The notes: generated from the sequence alone by a model not told the origin. A stretch of DNA of 64,000 nucleotides from Actinernus sp. WN-2022 (GCA_030867875.1 JAOWCC010000577.1:2930660-2994659); one strand, 5' to 3'. Positions 49,001-58,086 are shown, counted from the stretch's first letter. Translations and numbers: made by a program.

Positions 49001-52000
49001 CTATTCCATGTGATACAAACAATTATGGAGAAGCTTCTGTCCTCAAAACGTATACACAAACCACCTTGCACGAGGCTTGAAGATAATTACAAACCGTATT
49101 CTTGGTACTCAACTAGAAGGCTTGAATGTACCGAAATGCCAGCTTTGTGGTTCGTTAAATTGCTACAGTCCTGTACAATGCACAAACTTGAAGGATTATT
49201 TCTATTCAAAACTTTTGTTTGCTTTTCAAAGCGGGAAAATGGTACACTTTCTTGCTACATATGTTAGTTCGCGTGAAGGTTTGTATGGGAAAGGTAGCCA
49301 CACGTGTTGTTGTGTTAAGTGTATGACGTCACGTACGCTAAAAAAAATGACTAGGCATTCCTCGCCCACAGGAACGGGTTCGCGTAATGGCGGACGTAAA
49401 ATTCAAGATTCGGAGTCCAAAAAATAAGACTTCCCTTCGTCGTATCGAAAAACGGTTTGAACTGGTAATAATATAGCAACTCTACTTTATGAATATGAGA
49501 AAAAAATTGATATGTGAAAATTTGATCGTAGGGGCACTTTAAGACCTGGTTCGTTTAACGAAAAATAGATTTACTGTAAATAAATATTTCTTACAGGAAC
49601 AATAGTTTAAACAAAATCTAATTCCACTGTAATACTAATATCCACTTCCTTAAGATCATTAAGGGGATGATTGTCGTATCATGTGATCGATGACGTCATA
49701 ATTAGAGAAAATCGTTTAAGTGAAATGTGGTTGCGACGATAACATATGAATAGAAAGTAACCCTGCTGAAATACTCGTCTTCCAGCAGTGTTTTAGACCA
49801 CACTTAGAAAACATGATTATCATATAAAGATAAGAAAATATTTAGGATACAAGAAGTCACGTGACCTATTTCGCATATTTTCGCCTTACAAACACCGAAC
49901 TTTCGATCAGCTATAGATACCGGTACCATGGAGTGACCTGAAACTCGATCAAGATACGTACACGTGTGCGAGGATCAGCTATAGATACCGGTACCATGGA
50001 GTGACCTGAAACTCGATCAAGATACGTACACGTGTGCGAGGATCAGCTATAGATACCGGTACCATGGAGTGACCTGAAACTCGATCAAGATACGTACACG
50101 TGTGCGAGGATCAGCTATAGATACCGGTACCATGGAGTGACCTGAAACTCGATCAAGATACGTACACGTGTGCGAGGATCAGAAACTCGATCAAGATACG
50201 TACACGTGTGCGAGTACGCTTTGAAATAAACTGTATGTGAATCGGACCGCTCTAATCGGCTAGAGTTACTTCAAAAACGTTGCGGATCAAGTTTACACGA
50301 GAAGCGTTTTGGGTACGGCACACAGGCGGACCGAGACAACCACAGGGTCTCTGTACCCCTAATATAGATGTTCGGGCACCCGGAACATGTACCCGCAAAA
50401 AATCAGGTGTGTCGTGCTGGAAAAATATTAGCACGCGTACCAAAATTTAGGAGTGCCGTGCGCACAATTCTTGTTGTGTAAACCGGACTTTGGAAGCAAA
50501 GCAACGCTTTGAATCATAAGGGTACTACTGAGCCAATCCAGACCCAGCATTCGGGTCACGTGGATACACTGTAAACCCTATACAAAATCCTAGTTAGCCG
50601 CCTATTAGTATTCTGTATCATTGATACAGAATACTATGAGACCTATAAGTATTCCTTATCGAATGATACAGAGTACTAACTAAAGCCAACTAGAATCTAG
50701 CCTGCGAACAGCATCCCCTACTTGAGGGTCTAGAACGGCGATTTCATCATTTCCGTTCCTACAGGATACTAACATGCTAGCGTTAGTATGAGGAGGTCTC
50801 ACTACCGATCACTGACTTCCCCTACCCCGGGTCGGGTGAAATGACAAGGTACATCGCCCTCTCGTGACTGAAGGGTCGATCGGTCGGATCATTCAAACAT
50901 CCATCGACTAATATCTTGTACTTGGTTATAATTTTCCTCTTTCAGTTCGAAAAAACACATCCCGGTACACCGCCATTCATGCCCCAGACCAGGACGCGCG
51001 TTAGGGTAAGTAACACGTGACCAGGAGTCGTGTTGTCGTTGTCTTCCTTTTCGCGCTTTTCTCATCTGAACGGAAGAAAACTGTTTTTGTTGGTTAGACC
51101 ATGAGGCATTCCTGAAGACGATTCTTGAGCTTAAAGGCACTTTGTCAACCCGGAAATGATAAATGTTCTCTTGATGAAAGACAAAAATGACTAGTACTCA
51201 GATATGGATTAGCAGAGTATGATTTCCTCGCATGCTGGCGAAAATTTGAGACAAATGATGAAGGCAAAGATTATAGAAGATACTGCTTTTAAGAGAAATA
51301 AGAGCAACATAAAATCGGTTCACTGGAACCGAAATCAAGTTTCTAGAATAAGCCGGCTTTTGTAATCCACTTTAATTTTTGCCATCCTCTATCGAAAACG
51401 TTTTAAAGTGCATATGAAGCGAAAATCAAGTTGGTCTAATTTTAAAATGCTTTCGAAATGACGAATAATGACATTTTCCGTTTGTCAACATCTTATCTCG
51501 TTTCCTCAGGTTTTTGTAATATGCAAATGAGATGACCTATGATATCATGTTGGTTGCACAGCCTGGAGACAAATCGCAAAATGAAGAACATTTCTGCAAA
51601 TATTGGGTAAAAACTACTAAAACTTTGCACATGTATGACACTATGGAAAGTACACATCATTTTGCAAATCATGGTGTTGCCATGGAAACACTCATGGCCC
51701 CACGCACCTTTCACCTTGAACATAAAATTGAAATTTCTTTCCTTGTTGCTTAAACCACAGGCAGCCCAAGCTCTGTATTTGCACTGTGTGACTATTATTT
51801 CACAAAATTCTCAGATTGAGAAAATAAACTTACCTTAAGAGTTTTGTTGTTGTCCTGTTGTTTCTCTGGGGTCTAGAAATGGCGGTTATGGGGCATTTCT
51901 CTCACTTTGGGTTTTTCTCTCTTCTCTGTCTAAAAGAAAGGAAAGGCTGCACACTCAAATTCAAACCACGAGGCACTTGAGACCGATTTTTCGCACGAAA

Positions 52001-55000
52001 ACCCGTCCGATAGGCGTAATTTCCTCCGTCAGGTGAAAGGTAGGTAGTTTTTCTTACCCCAGAAGTTTTCAGACTTGAGAAATCATTATCCTAACTCTTC
52101 CAAATGAATTCATTTCTTTGAAAAAGCCCTCTCATTCTTCGTCAGAAACTACGTGTTTGCTGCTATTCGGTCATGACCGTGGCGAACTCGGCTTTGTAGC
52201 CTGGTCTGCTGACAAAATTCCTCTTTCCGGCAGAGGGACAGTCAATAAATTGCCAGATACGTTACTCTCTCCCCACGGAGTCTAACGTGCCGCCTATTGT
52301 ACTGAGTAGCCAATCGCGTGGCTACGATTTCAAACAAGTCGACAACGCTTGACGACGGCTAGTTCCCAAAGATCACGGGCTCAGAACTTATACATTATAT
52401 ACCTTATTTTGAAACTTGTCTACAAGTGAATTGGCTCTATGGTAAAGTGGTTTAGAGCGCGCGCCTCGAATCCAACGATTCGGAGTTCGATTCCACACAA
52501 GTCAGTAACATTTTTTCTTAATTCTTTTTCTCCTTTCTCAGTTTTATTTTATCTTTTCCTCTATTTTAAGCTCTATTTTATGTTTGAGTTTATAATTAAG
52601 CAAATTGATGTATCAGTTAATTTTCACGGATTTTTATTGATTCAAATGATTGCATGCAAAGTATGTTAATCTATTAAAACTGTAGTGTTCGATACTTTCA
52701 CAGGATTTTATATCATTGCACTATAATAATATAAATAAATATCGAGGTCATGACGACCGTGTTGAAGCTTGAGAGCCAATGCAAAACAAAGTTTTAGTGT
52801 GGAAGGCGGCTCTAATAGCTTAAAATAGAGGAAAAGATAAAATAAAACTGAGAAAGGAGAAAAGATTTTTTTAAAAATGTTACTGGCTTGTGTGGAATCG
52901 AACTCCGAATCGTTGGATTCCAGGCGCGCGCTCTAAACCACTTTACCATAGAGCCGATTCACTTGTAGACAAGTTTCAAAATAAGGTATATAATGTATAA
53001 GTTCTGAGCCCGTGATCTTTGGGAACTAGCCGTCGTCAAGCGTTGTCAACTTGTTTGAAATTGTAGCCACGCGATTGGCTACTCAGTACAATAGGTGGCA
53101 CGTTAGACCCCGTGGGGAGAGAGTAACGTATCTGGCAATTTATTGACTGTCCCTCTGCCGGAAAGAGGAATTTTGTCAGCAGACCAGGCTCCGAATAGCA
53201 GCAAACACGTAGTTTCTGACGAAGAATGAGAGGGCTTTTTCAAAGAAATGAGTTCATTTGGAAGAGTTAGGATAATGATTTCTCAAGTCTGCAAACTTCT
53301 GGGGTAAGAAAAACTACCTACCTTTCACCTGACGGAGGAAATTACGCCTATCGGTCGGACGGGTTTTCGTGCGAAAGATCGGCCTCAAGTGCCTCGTGGT
53401 TTGAATTTGAGTGTGCAGCCTTTCCTTTCTTTTAGACAGAGAAGAGAGAGAAACCCAAAGTGAGAGAAATGCCCCATAACCGCCATTTCTAGACCCCAGA
53501 GAAACAGTTTATTTTCTTTATCTGAGAATTTTGTGAAATAATAGTCACACAGTGCAAATACAGAGCTTGGGCTGCCTGTGCTTAAACTAGTCATACAATG
53601 CCTACATTGTTCCAAATCTTTTGGATCCACACCAAAAGAATTGTGTTTGACAAAGGAGAAATTAGGGAAGCTGGTGTTATTTGTAGAGGAAGCCTGGGGC
53701 CAGAGTGGTTTTTTTCTGGATCAGAAAAGTTAATGTTATATAATTCAAAACTTCTGAGCTCTGAGAGAACTAGTCTAGTCACAAAGTCTGATTACAAATT
53801 CGCCGAAACTTTCTCCACTCAAGAGAAAACTCTCATTTTGCCAAATGGCACACTACAAAGAAGTTTGACTCACCGATTAACTTCTCCTAGTAATAAAATG
53901 CTTGTAAAATCCTCACTTTCTTGTTTTTGGAAGCGAAGTTAACAGCCATTTGTATTCACAAACTTCACCGTGAAAGCACTTTGCAAAGCTACCACGGCTT
54001 GCGAGTGACGTCATTTTCATTGTATGTACTTATTTTGCATATAGCGGAGAGCCAATCAGAAAGCGAGAAAATTGGATGTTGTTGTAAAAAAAACTTTTTC
54101 ACGTTGGCGCCAACTGGCGACCAGCCAATATTTTTTAGTCGCCGAAAGACCAATTGTGGTCGCCACACGTCAAGCGACACACGACAAAGAACATTTGCTG
54201 GCATGTTTTATTGGCTAAATTACATAGAACATCGTGTGACTTCGGGACATTGTGAAAGCCAGCTGGCGACTAACTCTGACACTTTGGTAGCCAACGCTCA
54301 AAATTTAGTCGCATTGGCGCCAAATAAGGCGCAATTTCGGACCCTGATGATGTGTATTTTCCAAAGTACCACATGTGTGTAAAGTTTCAATAGTTTTTAC
54401 GCAATATTTGCAGAGATGTTCTTCATTTTGTGATTTGTCTCCAGGCTGTGCAACCAATATGACGTCATCGGTCATCTCATTTGCATATTACAAAAACCTG
54501 AATATCTCTGAAACTAGATGACATGTTGACAAATGGAAAATGTCAATATTCCTCATTTCGAAAGCATCTTAAAATTAGATCAACTTAATTTTCGCTTCAT
54601 GTGCACAGCGTATCAGGACATTCATATGGTATTTCTCTTACACTGAGTATGCGGCTCAGGGTGACAAGACAAGAAGACAAAACAATAATTTATTTTTGTG
54701 TTATTTTGTAGTTTTGCTTTAAAGAACTTGAAGGTTCAATTCAATTAAAATAACCACTTTGAGGCAGTTTCTACACGAGAGAACTTTTAGCGCAACATCT
54801 AACTAGCACCTAGGTTCCTACCCCGAAATCCTCGTTTGAAAATTGGCGGACGAGTGGAGTCTTGGTTTGTTGACGTAGCTTCGTATTCGTGGGCGTAGCG
54901 AACAGGTTTCAGGGTGTTACACGAAGCAACTCCAACTAAATTCAGGCAACAATGTTGGAGGTTTTTGAAAGTAATTCAAAATCTTGCAACAGGTTGCCGC

Positions 55001-55657
55001 AAAGAAGATTGTGTTACAAATCGTCCAGAGAGCAATGGCGCGAAAAAACCATCGCCGTTTAACATCGTCGCGTGTAACATAACCTTTCTCTCATATCATC
55101 ATGACTCAACCTTACCTTAGTTGTAACTTCAATTAATTAATCACAACTTCAATTCTTAGGTTATAAAACCAAGCCAGCTAACATGCTCTACGCCAATCAG
55201 ATCAACCTGCACCCCTGGATCCCTCGCTAGGAATCCCCTCTCACCAATCAGCGCCAACTTATCCAAGTCATTCACCGATCAAAAAAAGGTCACCTTCAAA
55301 CATCCTGAAGCTCCTAAAACAGTCCACAAGACAATCTTTAACAGAGTTGTACCTTATGGACAGGCAATGCGGACACCCTCTGGGGTAATTTGTTCATTCA
55401 AGTCACCTAAAAGTAGCAACAACTGTTCAAGGCACAAGCGCACCCTATCGGCTGGCAGCGCCAGTATCTCTCCATTTCGACGCAGACGTACGCGCACTTC
55501 ACACGAGGCAAGTGTACAGGCCATTTCCATACAGACGCCATCGGGACGAATCTACTTCAGTCCTGACACAACCAATACGCCGCCGGGCGTATCTATTAGG
55601 AGAATGTATGGGTCGCCTGCTATTAGGAAACGGATAACCCGTATTGACTATGGCAAG
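27872..55657 (+). CDS. ARHGAP19: Rho GTPase-activating protein, ARHGAP19-like (exons 1-8)
   Basis: Eight exons: 27872-28082, 30008-30088, 32894-33103, 38978-39174, 40189-40281, 41457-41516, 41584-41736, 55160-55657. Phases agree throughout and total 501 codons; human ARHGAP19 is 494 residues. The order matches ARHGAP19: N-terminal helix (SRLTRILDLKMLEDLQEL), IFGYQLTGDGV, the RhoGAP arginine finger in GLFRISGN (Arg106 by my count), KFTAHDVASVLKQFLGELPE, EALQLLFLMMPPDNR, NKMTAYNLAVVFCPNIL, then LYNHVMDMP and a basic C-terminal exon ending TRIDYGK. The family accelerates GTP hydrolysis on RhoA and acts in cytokinesis. Exon 8 ends at a donor (AAG|GTAAGG), so the stop codon lies beyond. An in-frame ATG exists 75 bases upstream (27797), but the 27872 start fits the family better. 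Introns 7 (13.4 kb) and 8 (over 8.3 kb) hold satellites and the viral element. Confidence 0.88.
28848..29095 (+). mobile_element. tRNA-derived SINE
   Basis: Head with A box TGGCACAGTGG and B box GTTCGATTCC, then a tail shared with the SINE at 39236-39560 (GGTTTTTCTCC, TTTTCCTCC, AAAACCAAC). A-rich/T-rich end near 29095. Intron 1 of the RhoGAP gene. Confidence 0.8.
29719..29935. mobile_element. short foldback MITE
   Basis: Ends are inverted copies: GAGTGGGACAAACTATGGCA at left is mirrored by TGCCATAGTTTGTCCCACTC at right, plus AGAGCATATTCTG / GAAATCTGCTCT. Intronic, non-coding. Confidence 0.8.
30008..30088 (+). CDS. ARHGAP19-like exon 2
   Basis: Acceptor CCAATTTCAG, donor CAT|GTAAGT. Encodes HHKIFGYQLTGDGVHRVLPL and INYLKS, the start of the RhoGAP domain. 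A partial copy of its end follows at 30135-30164. Confidence 0.85.
30135..30164 (+). other. possible duplicated 30-nt exon
   Basis: 30061-30111 is repeated at 30137-30190 with one change near the donor. The copy keeps the last 28 bases of exon 2 and a GT donor (GTAAAT) and is preceded by TGTATGCAG, a usable acceptor. The 30-nt insert would keep frame and add YLPLINYLKS. Whether it is spliced in is unknown. Confidence 0.4.
31169..31920. mobile_element. MITE with ACCGTAAACACCC termini
   Basis: About 752 bp. Terminal inverted repeats contain ATAAGCCGCACC / GGTGCGGCTTAT and ACCGTAAAC / GTTTACGGT, flanked by TA. A second inverted pair lies inside: GTTCGTTTATGTTTGAAAC at 31318 and its mirror at 31665, each next to GCTACCGTTAAGCGTGAACC. 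Non-coding, in intron 2. Confidence 0.85.
32014..32840. mobile_element. MITE with CCTTATTACACTTTATTTTC termini
   Basis: Ends CCTTATTACACTTTATTTTC and its inverse, with subterminal repeats of ACTTTATTTTCACGA type. It stops 53 bases before RhoGAP exon 3 and therefore supplies sequence close to that exon's branch-point region. Confidence 0.85.
32894..33103 (+). CDS. ARHGAP19-like exon 3 (arginine finger)
   Basis: Acceptor CCTCTTTAG, donor ACAG|GTATGC. Encodes GLFRISGNKKRQEELKELID with the catalytic Arg, and DVASVLKQFLGELPEPLLTQ. Confident RhoGAP domain. Confidence 0.9.
33616..34604. mobile_element. foldback element, about 990 bp
   Basis: Ends CTGTCGGAAAGACAAAGACC and its inverse near 34604. 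Arms of about 300 bases match in inverted order (AGCTTTCCTCAGTAAGTT at 33763, its mirror at 34456). A third copy of the terminus (CTGTCGGAAAAACACAGACC) lies inside at 34000. Non-coding. Confidence 0.8.
34925..36306. mobile_element. foldback element with about 180-bp arms
   Basis: GCCTGCGTCGCATCCAAACT at the left is mirrored by AGTTCGGATGCGACGCAGGC at the right; the arms continue to CAACTGTCACCA / TGGTGACAGTTG. It carries a nested foldback element at 35508-35838. Confidence 0.85.
35508..35838. mobile_element. nested foldback element
   Basis: Arms contain AGTTACGAAAATATAAGGG and GGGAGCGTAGCGA, doubled in the left arm and partly doubled in the right. The end CACAGGCAGCCCAAGCTC recurs at 51761 and, inverted, at 53567, suggesting a related family there. 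Confidence 0.75.
36503..36935. repeat. 71-bp tandem repeat, about 6 copies
   Basis: Unit GTCAGATAGATTGTCCACGT plus 51 more bases, ending TTTGAGATTCTAT. Every full unit holds the palindrome CCACGTGG (E-box core CACGTG). The first copies are shorter and the last is diverged. A further diverged piece (GATTGCTTTCTGTTTCCTTC) occurs at 37769. Confidence 0.9.
37521..37630. repeat. two-copy direct repeat
   Basis: GAGAACTATTCTGGTCAAGG and the following 35 bases occur twice in tandem (about 57-bp period). Non-coding. Confidence 0.85.
38019..38908. mobile_element. PIF/Harbinger-type element carrying a Myb-like gene
   Basis: Outer ends GGGGCCGGATTCACCAAACG and, inverted, CTTCGTGAATCTGGCCCC, with subterminal repeats of CTTAGGAC/GTCCTAAG type. 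Encloses a Myb/SANT-like ORF but no DDE transposase, so it is non-autonomous. In intron 3 of the RhoGAP gene, 70 bases before exon 4. Confidence 0.75.
38281..38703 (+). CDS. Myb/SANT-like protein of Harbinger type (NAIF1-like)
   Basis: About 140 residues. The N-terminus KKRRPNFTKQEGAVLVEAV, the three Trp-type positions around CAWEKVCDEV and VRKKWMTLKSE, and the GGGPPPPQL linker followed by EEKIIGVMGEA match the trihelix/Myb-like DNA-binding domain of PIF/Harbinger accessory proteins and NAIF1. In transposons this protein binds element ends and brings the transposase to the nucleus. The frame has no ATG: the apparent first codon is GTG in the place where MAADAKK would begin, and TAG stops the frame upstream. 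It may therefore be inactive or use a non-AUG start. Confidence 0.7.
   Translation: MAADAKKRRPNFTKQEGAVLVEAVQSRKYILFNSLNNTDTNVQKKCAWEKVCDEVRAVSGNNRSVDEVRKKWMTLKSETEKKAASNRKEARKTGGGPPPPQLKEIEEKIIGVMGEAILPQQDFLFQIQGIGAISKKSFPS
38978..39174 (+). CDS. ARHGAP19-like exon 4
   Basis: Encodes EISNDQDNVKHVEALQLLFL, MMPPDNRALL and NKMTAYNLAVVFCPNILYTK; donor ACG|GTGAGT. The acceptor AAACACAG is chosen because it alone fits the phase of exon 3; its pyrimidine tract is poor. The better-looking acceptor at 38932 (CATAG) would put the frame in phase 2 and does not fit. Confidence 0.78.
39236..39560 (+). mobile_element. SINE related to 28848-29095, with insertion
   Basis: tRNA-like head (TAGGTGGCGCAGTGGTTATA) and the tail GGTTTTTCTCCGGTTTTCCTCC. 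A roughly 150-base G/C-rich insertion, including CACGGGCGGATCCAGGA and a poly-C end, interrupts it, probably another inserted repeat. Confidence 0.7.
39565..39840 (+). mobile_element. tRNA-derived SINE
   Basis: Head with A box TTAGCTCAGTGGTTAAGCG and B box GGGTTCAAACCCC, then a body (GAAGGTGCTGCCTTTGTGAA, TCTCGGATAAGGA) ending GTTAAATAAAGTTG. A rearranged minus-strand copy is at 56955-57270. The acceptor stem is imperfect, so not scored as a tRNA gene. Confidence 0.75.
40189..40281 (+). CDS. ARHGAP19-like exon 5
   Basis: Acceptor TACCTTATAG, donor AAG|GTACAT; 31 codons, phase 0. Encodes VMNEAVAFMVLHAKELFK, corresponding to the GMAFMIKHSQKLFK region of human ARHGAP19. Confidence 0.85.
41457..41516 (+). 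CDS. ARHGAP19-like exon 6
   Basis: Acceptor CTTGTTGCAG, donor AAA|GTGAGT; 20 codons, IPEELKKELKQIEHNIRRGK. Phase 0. Confidence 0.8.
41584..41736 (+). CDS. ARHGAP19-like exon 7
   Basis: Acceptor TTACTTTTGCAG, donor AAG|GTATTC; 51 codons, phase 0. TEALVQLYNHVMDMPDGPMK matches the EALRELFQHVHDMPESAKKK segment of human ARHGAP19. Confidence 0.88.
41737..42642. other. intron 7, left part
   Basis: No gene. Contains a MITE-end-like stretch at 42471-42495 (TGTTTTAGTAGAAACCAACT) resembling the termini of the element at 56267-56456. Confidence 0.5.
42643..46380. repeat. 88-bp satellite array, about 43 copies
   Basis: Unit begins GAGAATACCAAGACAATGGT and ends AGGTCTATTCTCTCCTCT. Shorter variants lack ACA of AGACAATGG or TC of the terminal TCCTCT. 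Two diagnostic sites vary: ATTCTGG/ATTATGG and GAGAATACC/GAAAATACC. GAAAATACC units are confined to about 44990-46300; the left part shows repeated multi-unit blocks (43020-43440 resembles 43680-44100). A pattern of regional homogenisation and higher-order duplication. No coding signal. Confidence 0.95.
46697..46770. repeat. 32-bp direct repeat
   Basis: TGAAGTGGGTTTTACTCGCT plus CCTGTGATTGGT twice in tandem, with a third partial copy. Confidence 0.8.
46793..49553. mobile_element. DNA transposon with long inverted ends, about 2.8 kb
   Basis: Outer ends TTAAAGTGCCACTACGACGA and, inverted, ATCGTAGGGGCACTTTAA. The inner part of the arms also matches (CGCCATTACGCGAATCCGTT / AACGGGTTCGCGTAATGGCG; GGCGAGGAATGCCTAGTCAT and its inverse). 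Arms are about 240 bases. Interior ORFs are short (47045-47266, 49077-49427) with some Cys pairs but no recognisable transposase, so it is non-autonomous or decayed. Termini with TTAA would fit Kolobok or piggyBac-like families; this is not proven. Confidence 0.75.
49906..50215. repeat. 68-bp tandem repeat, 4.5 copies
   Basis: Unit ATCAGCTATAGATACCGGTA plus 48 bases ending ACACGTGTGCGAGG, nearly identical between copies; the last copy is internally deleted. Each unit contains the palindromes GGTACC and ACACGTGT. Confidence 0.93.
50606..50637. repeat. short perfect hairpin
   Basis: TAGTATTCTGTATCA followed by its reverse complement TGATACAGAATACTA. A similar but diverged dyad follows at 50646-50675. 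Confidence 0.8.
52433..52505 (+). other. tRNA-like sequence, left arm
   Basis: GGCTCTATGGTAAAGTGGTT with B box-like GAGTTCGATTCC at tRNA spacing. No acceptor-stem pairing is visible. An inverted second copy is at about 52884-52960. Best read as tRNA-derived sequence within the repeat. Confidence 0.45.
53600..54345. other. extra segment in the right arm
   Basis: Present only in the right arm of the inverted repeat. Two overlapping ORFs (53598-53942, 53921-54382) have no recognised domain. The second half has repeated words of the type TTGGCGCCAA and GTCGC. Nothing firmer can be said. Confidence 0.4.
54616..55159. other. intron 7, right end
   Basis: No gene or repeat recognised. Ends in the exon 8 acceptor CAATTCTTAG. 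Confidence 0.5.
55160..55657 (+). CDS. ARHGAP19-like exon 8 (basic C-terminal region)
   Basis: 166 codons, phase 0 in and out, donor AAG|GTAAGG. Ser/Thr/Pro and Arg-rich, with repeated TPSG motifs (MRTPSGVICSF, IQTPSGRIYFSP) and FRRRRTRTS, a likely nuclear-localisation and phosphorylation region as in the ARHGAP19 tail. It begins VIKPSQLTCSTPIRS. No stop, so a further exon is expected to the right of the window. Confidence 0.8.
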
Positions 55658-55894
55658 GTAAGGTGTTCAATTTTCTCAGAATAAATTATTCTTTCAAGTC
55701 AGGTGTGCCCCTAAAGCTTCGGGCAAACGGTTTCAGCATCGATTCAACAAAAGAACAAAAGACTTCAACATATGTTCAATAACGAGCTTTTCAATTACGT
55801 CTATTCTCGGAATGTTTTCAGGCCATCTCACGGTGTCAACATTGGTTGCAATAAACGTTGAAGAGATGTTGAACCCGTTTGACTTGACAGTGTG
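55658..55894. other. start of intron 8
   Basis: Nothing recognised beyond the splice donor. Confidence 0.5.
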
Positions 55895-56640
55895 ACTGCT
55901 ATAACCACTTAGACTACGAGAACCAATCACACTTGCTATAACCACTTAGACTACGAGAACCAATCACACTTGCTATAACCACTTAGACTACGAGAACCAA
56001 TCACACTTGCTATAACCACTTAGACTACGAGAACCAATCACACCTGCTATAGCCACTTAGACTACGAGAACCAATCACACTTGCTATAACCACTTAGACT
56101 ACGAGAACCAATCACACTTGCTATAACCACTTAGACTACGAGAACCAATCACACTTGCTATTTAACAATTAGACCCGCAGCCCGAATGGGCTACGAGTCA
56201 ATAGCCCATGAGGCGCAGCCGAATGGGCTATTTAACTCGTAGCCCATGAGGGCGAGAGGTCTAATTGTTTTAGTATAAACTAACTAGTCGGACAGTAGAA
56301 ATAATAGAAAGAAACAAATTGAAGTTGAAAAAATGTTATTATTTCGTGAAAATGCGTGCGGGTTTTCTCTACCATGGGCTATCACAAATAGACCTATAGT
56401 AGCGTAGCCAATCAGAATGCAGGATTTGTAATAGTCCACTAGTTGGTTTATACTAAAACCACTTAGACTACGAGAACCAATCACACTTGCTATAACCACT
56501 TAGACTACGAGAACCAATCACACTTGCTATAACCACTTAGACTACGAGAACCAATCACACTTGCTATAACCACTTAGACTACGAGAACCAATCACACTTG
56601 CTATAACCACTTAGACTACGAGAACCAATCACACTTGCAC
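55895..56640. repeat. 37-bp tandem repeat split by a MITE
   Basis: Unit GCTATAACCACTTAGACTAC plus GAGAACCAATCACACTT. About 7 copies before 56160 and 5 copies after 56455. The interruption is an inserted palindromic sequence (56162-56456). Confidence 0.93.
56267..56456. mobile_element. MITE with TTTTAGTATAAACTAACTAG termini
   Basis: Left end TTTTAGTATAAACTAACTAG, right end the inverse with one change. Adjacent bases 56162-56266 hold a second dyad (GCCCGAATGGGC, AGCCCATGAGG). Sits within the 37-bp array, so it is younger than the array. Confidence 0.8.
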
Positions 56641-57210
56641 AACGACAACAAAGCATTCCAACTTACTACAAGACAATAGCATTTCGCCCCCCCCCCCCTC
56701 CCCTGCGGCAAATAGCTATTGAATTCGTTGTCAACGTATGGAGGATGAAAAACATTTTCTTATTGATTGTGACATTTACTCTGTCAAAAGGAATGCACTA
56801 TTTCAAGAAATTGGCAAAGAACTTAAGCACTATAAAGAACTAGGATATATAAATCTTTAATTGCAAAATATATTTATGAATGTTTGATTTGATTTGAGAC
56901 ATTTGGATCAGAGCTGATCACAGGAGTACAAACAATAGGACTCAAGTTGCCTTCTAGGCCTGCGTCCGTCAGTGGGCCTACGATTTTACGTTCTTATCCG
57001 AGAAAACGTGACGGTCTAACCATTTGCAGTTGTTTCACAAAGGCGGCACCTTCTACTCAGTTATTTTAACTGACCCTGAGTGTTGGTCCGGCCGGGGTTT
57101 GGATCCGCGACCTCCCGCTCGACAGACCGGAGCGTAACCAAGTTTTTTAGAGGGCCACAAGTTTATCAGTTTGTAACTGTTTAGAGTCACCCTCGTTAAA
57201 TAAAGTCGTC

Positions 57211-57245
<35 letters not shown>

Positions 57246-57502
57246 CACTGAGCTAACCGGGAGGCGGTAATAAGGAAACGGAAACTGCGGGAATAAGGTT
57301 TCGAATTAAGGAAACGTTACAATAACTTCTATTATTACCTAGTATTAATATTTATTTATCCCCGTAGTATTTATCCTATTAGAGCTATTACGCCTATGTA
57401 CATCTGTATATGGCTCTCTAATAATACATGTCTTGTCTAGAATTCGCCCTCCCCGGGGCGAGATCACTTGTGAATTCGCCCCCTGTTAATTAGTACTACT
57501 AC

Positions 57503-57545
<43 letters not shown>

Positions 57546-58086
57546 GGTATTCTGCTGCATTTGATACTTTGAGGGATCTCTAGTAGTATAGAGGGTGGGG
57601 GCACCGGACCATTTTCCATCATATGGTTTCTGATCTCATACCCCCACCCTATTATTTATCGATCGTATTTTTTATTCTTCTCAAGGTCAAGGTCAAGGTC
57701 GAATTCTCCATAACCGGTTTAACCAGTTCAATCTTTGGATGTCAAATTCTTGGAAATCTCCATAACTGGTTTCAATCTTTGGATGTCTAAAGGCTTGATC
57801 TATAGTGATGTGTACGTATATTTTCGAAATGTGTTTGAACCAGCCGATTGATGGTTCTTCTCTTCGTTCTTCTCATACTATAGTATTCAACTTTTCAAAG
57901 TTGCATTCTAGGCTATCCATTCTAATGGCTTCATTGCCTTGCCTGCTATCCGCTATTGCCATATATTGGCTTCTGCGAGTTTCTTCTATAGTATTTTCCT
58001 TTCTTTCTATTTCATAGTGCGTTCGAGGTATCTTGCATCTTCTCTATGTAATGGATGCTGGTGCATGGTACTCTATATTTAATATC
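56641..58086. other. AT-rich repeats and candidate left edge of the viral block
   Basis: Contains a poly-C run near 56690, a rearranged minus-strand SINE (56955-57270), ATT microsatellites at 57206-57243 and about 57500-57545, and a short inverted repeat AGGGTGGGGGCAC ... TACCCCCACCCT at 57590-57650. The words CTCCATAACTGG and CAATCTTTGGATGTC are doubled at 57705-57790. No gene is supported; a 70-codon ORF at 57805 has no recognised pattern. Confidence 0.5.

Larger units (their letters stand above)
51405..54615. mobile_element. very large inverted repeat / foldback element
   Basis: Left arm about 51405-52570; right arm about 52790-54615, in inverted order. Outer match: GAAGCGAAAATCAAGTTGGT with its mirror near 54595. 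Inner match: GGTATATAATGTATAAGTTC and the tRNA-like sequence. The right arm holds an extra 740 bases (about 53600-54345) absent from the left arm. Neither arm encodes a recognised transposase. It may be one large foldback element or an inverted segmental duplication of an element. Confidence 0.8.

Noticed and set aside
52433..52505. Functional tRNA gene
   Set aside because: No acceptor stem, and the sequence is duplicated in inverted orientation within a large repeat.
57805..58017. Viral gene left of the zinc-ribbon gene
   Set aside because: 70 codons with no recognisable pattern, no promoter motif and low-complexity composition.
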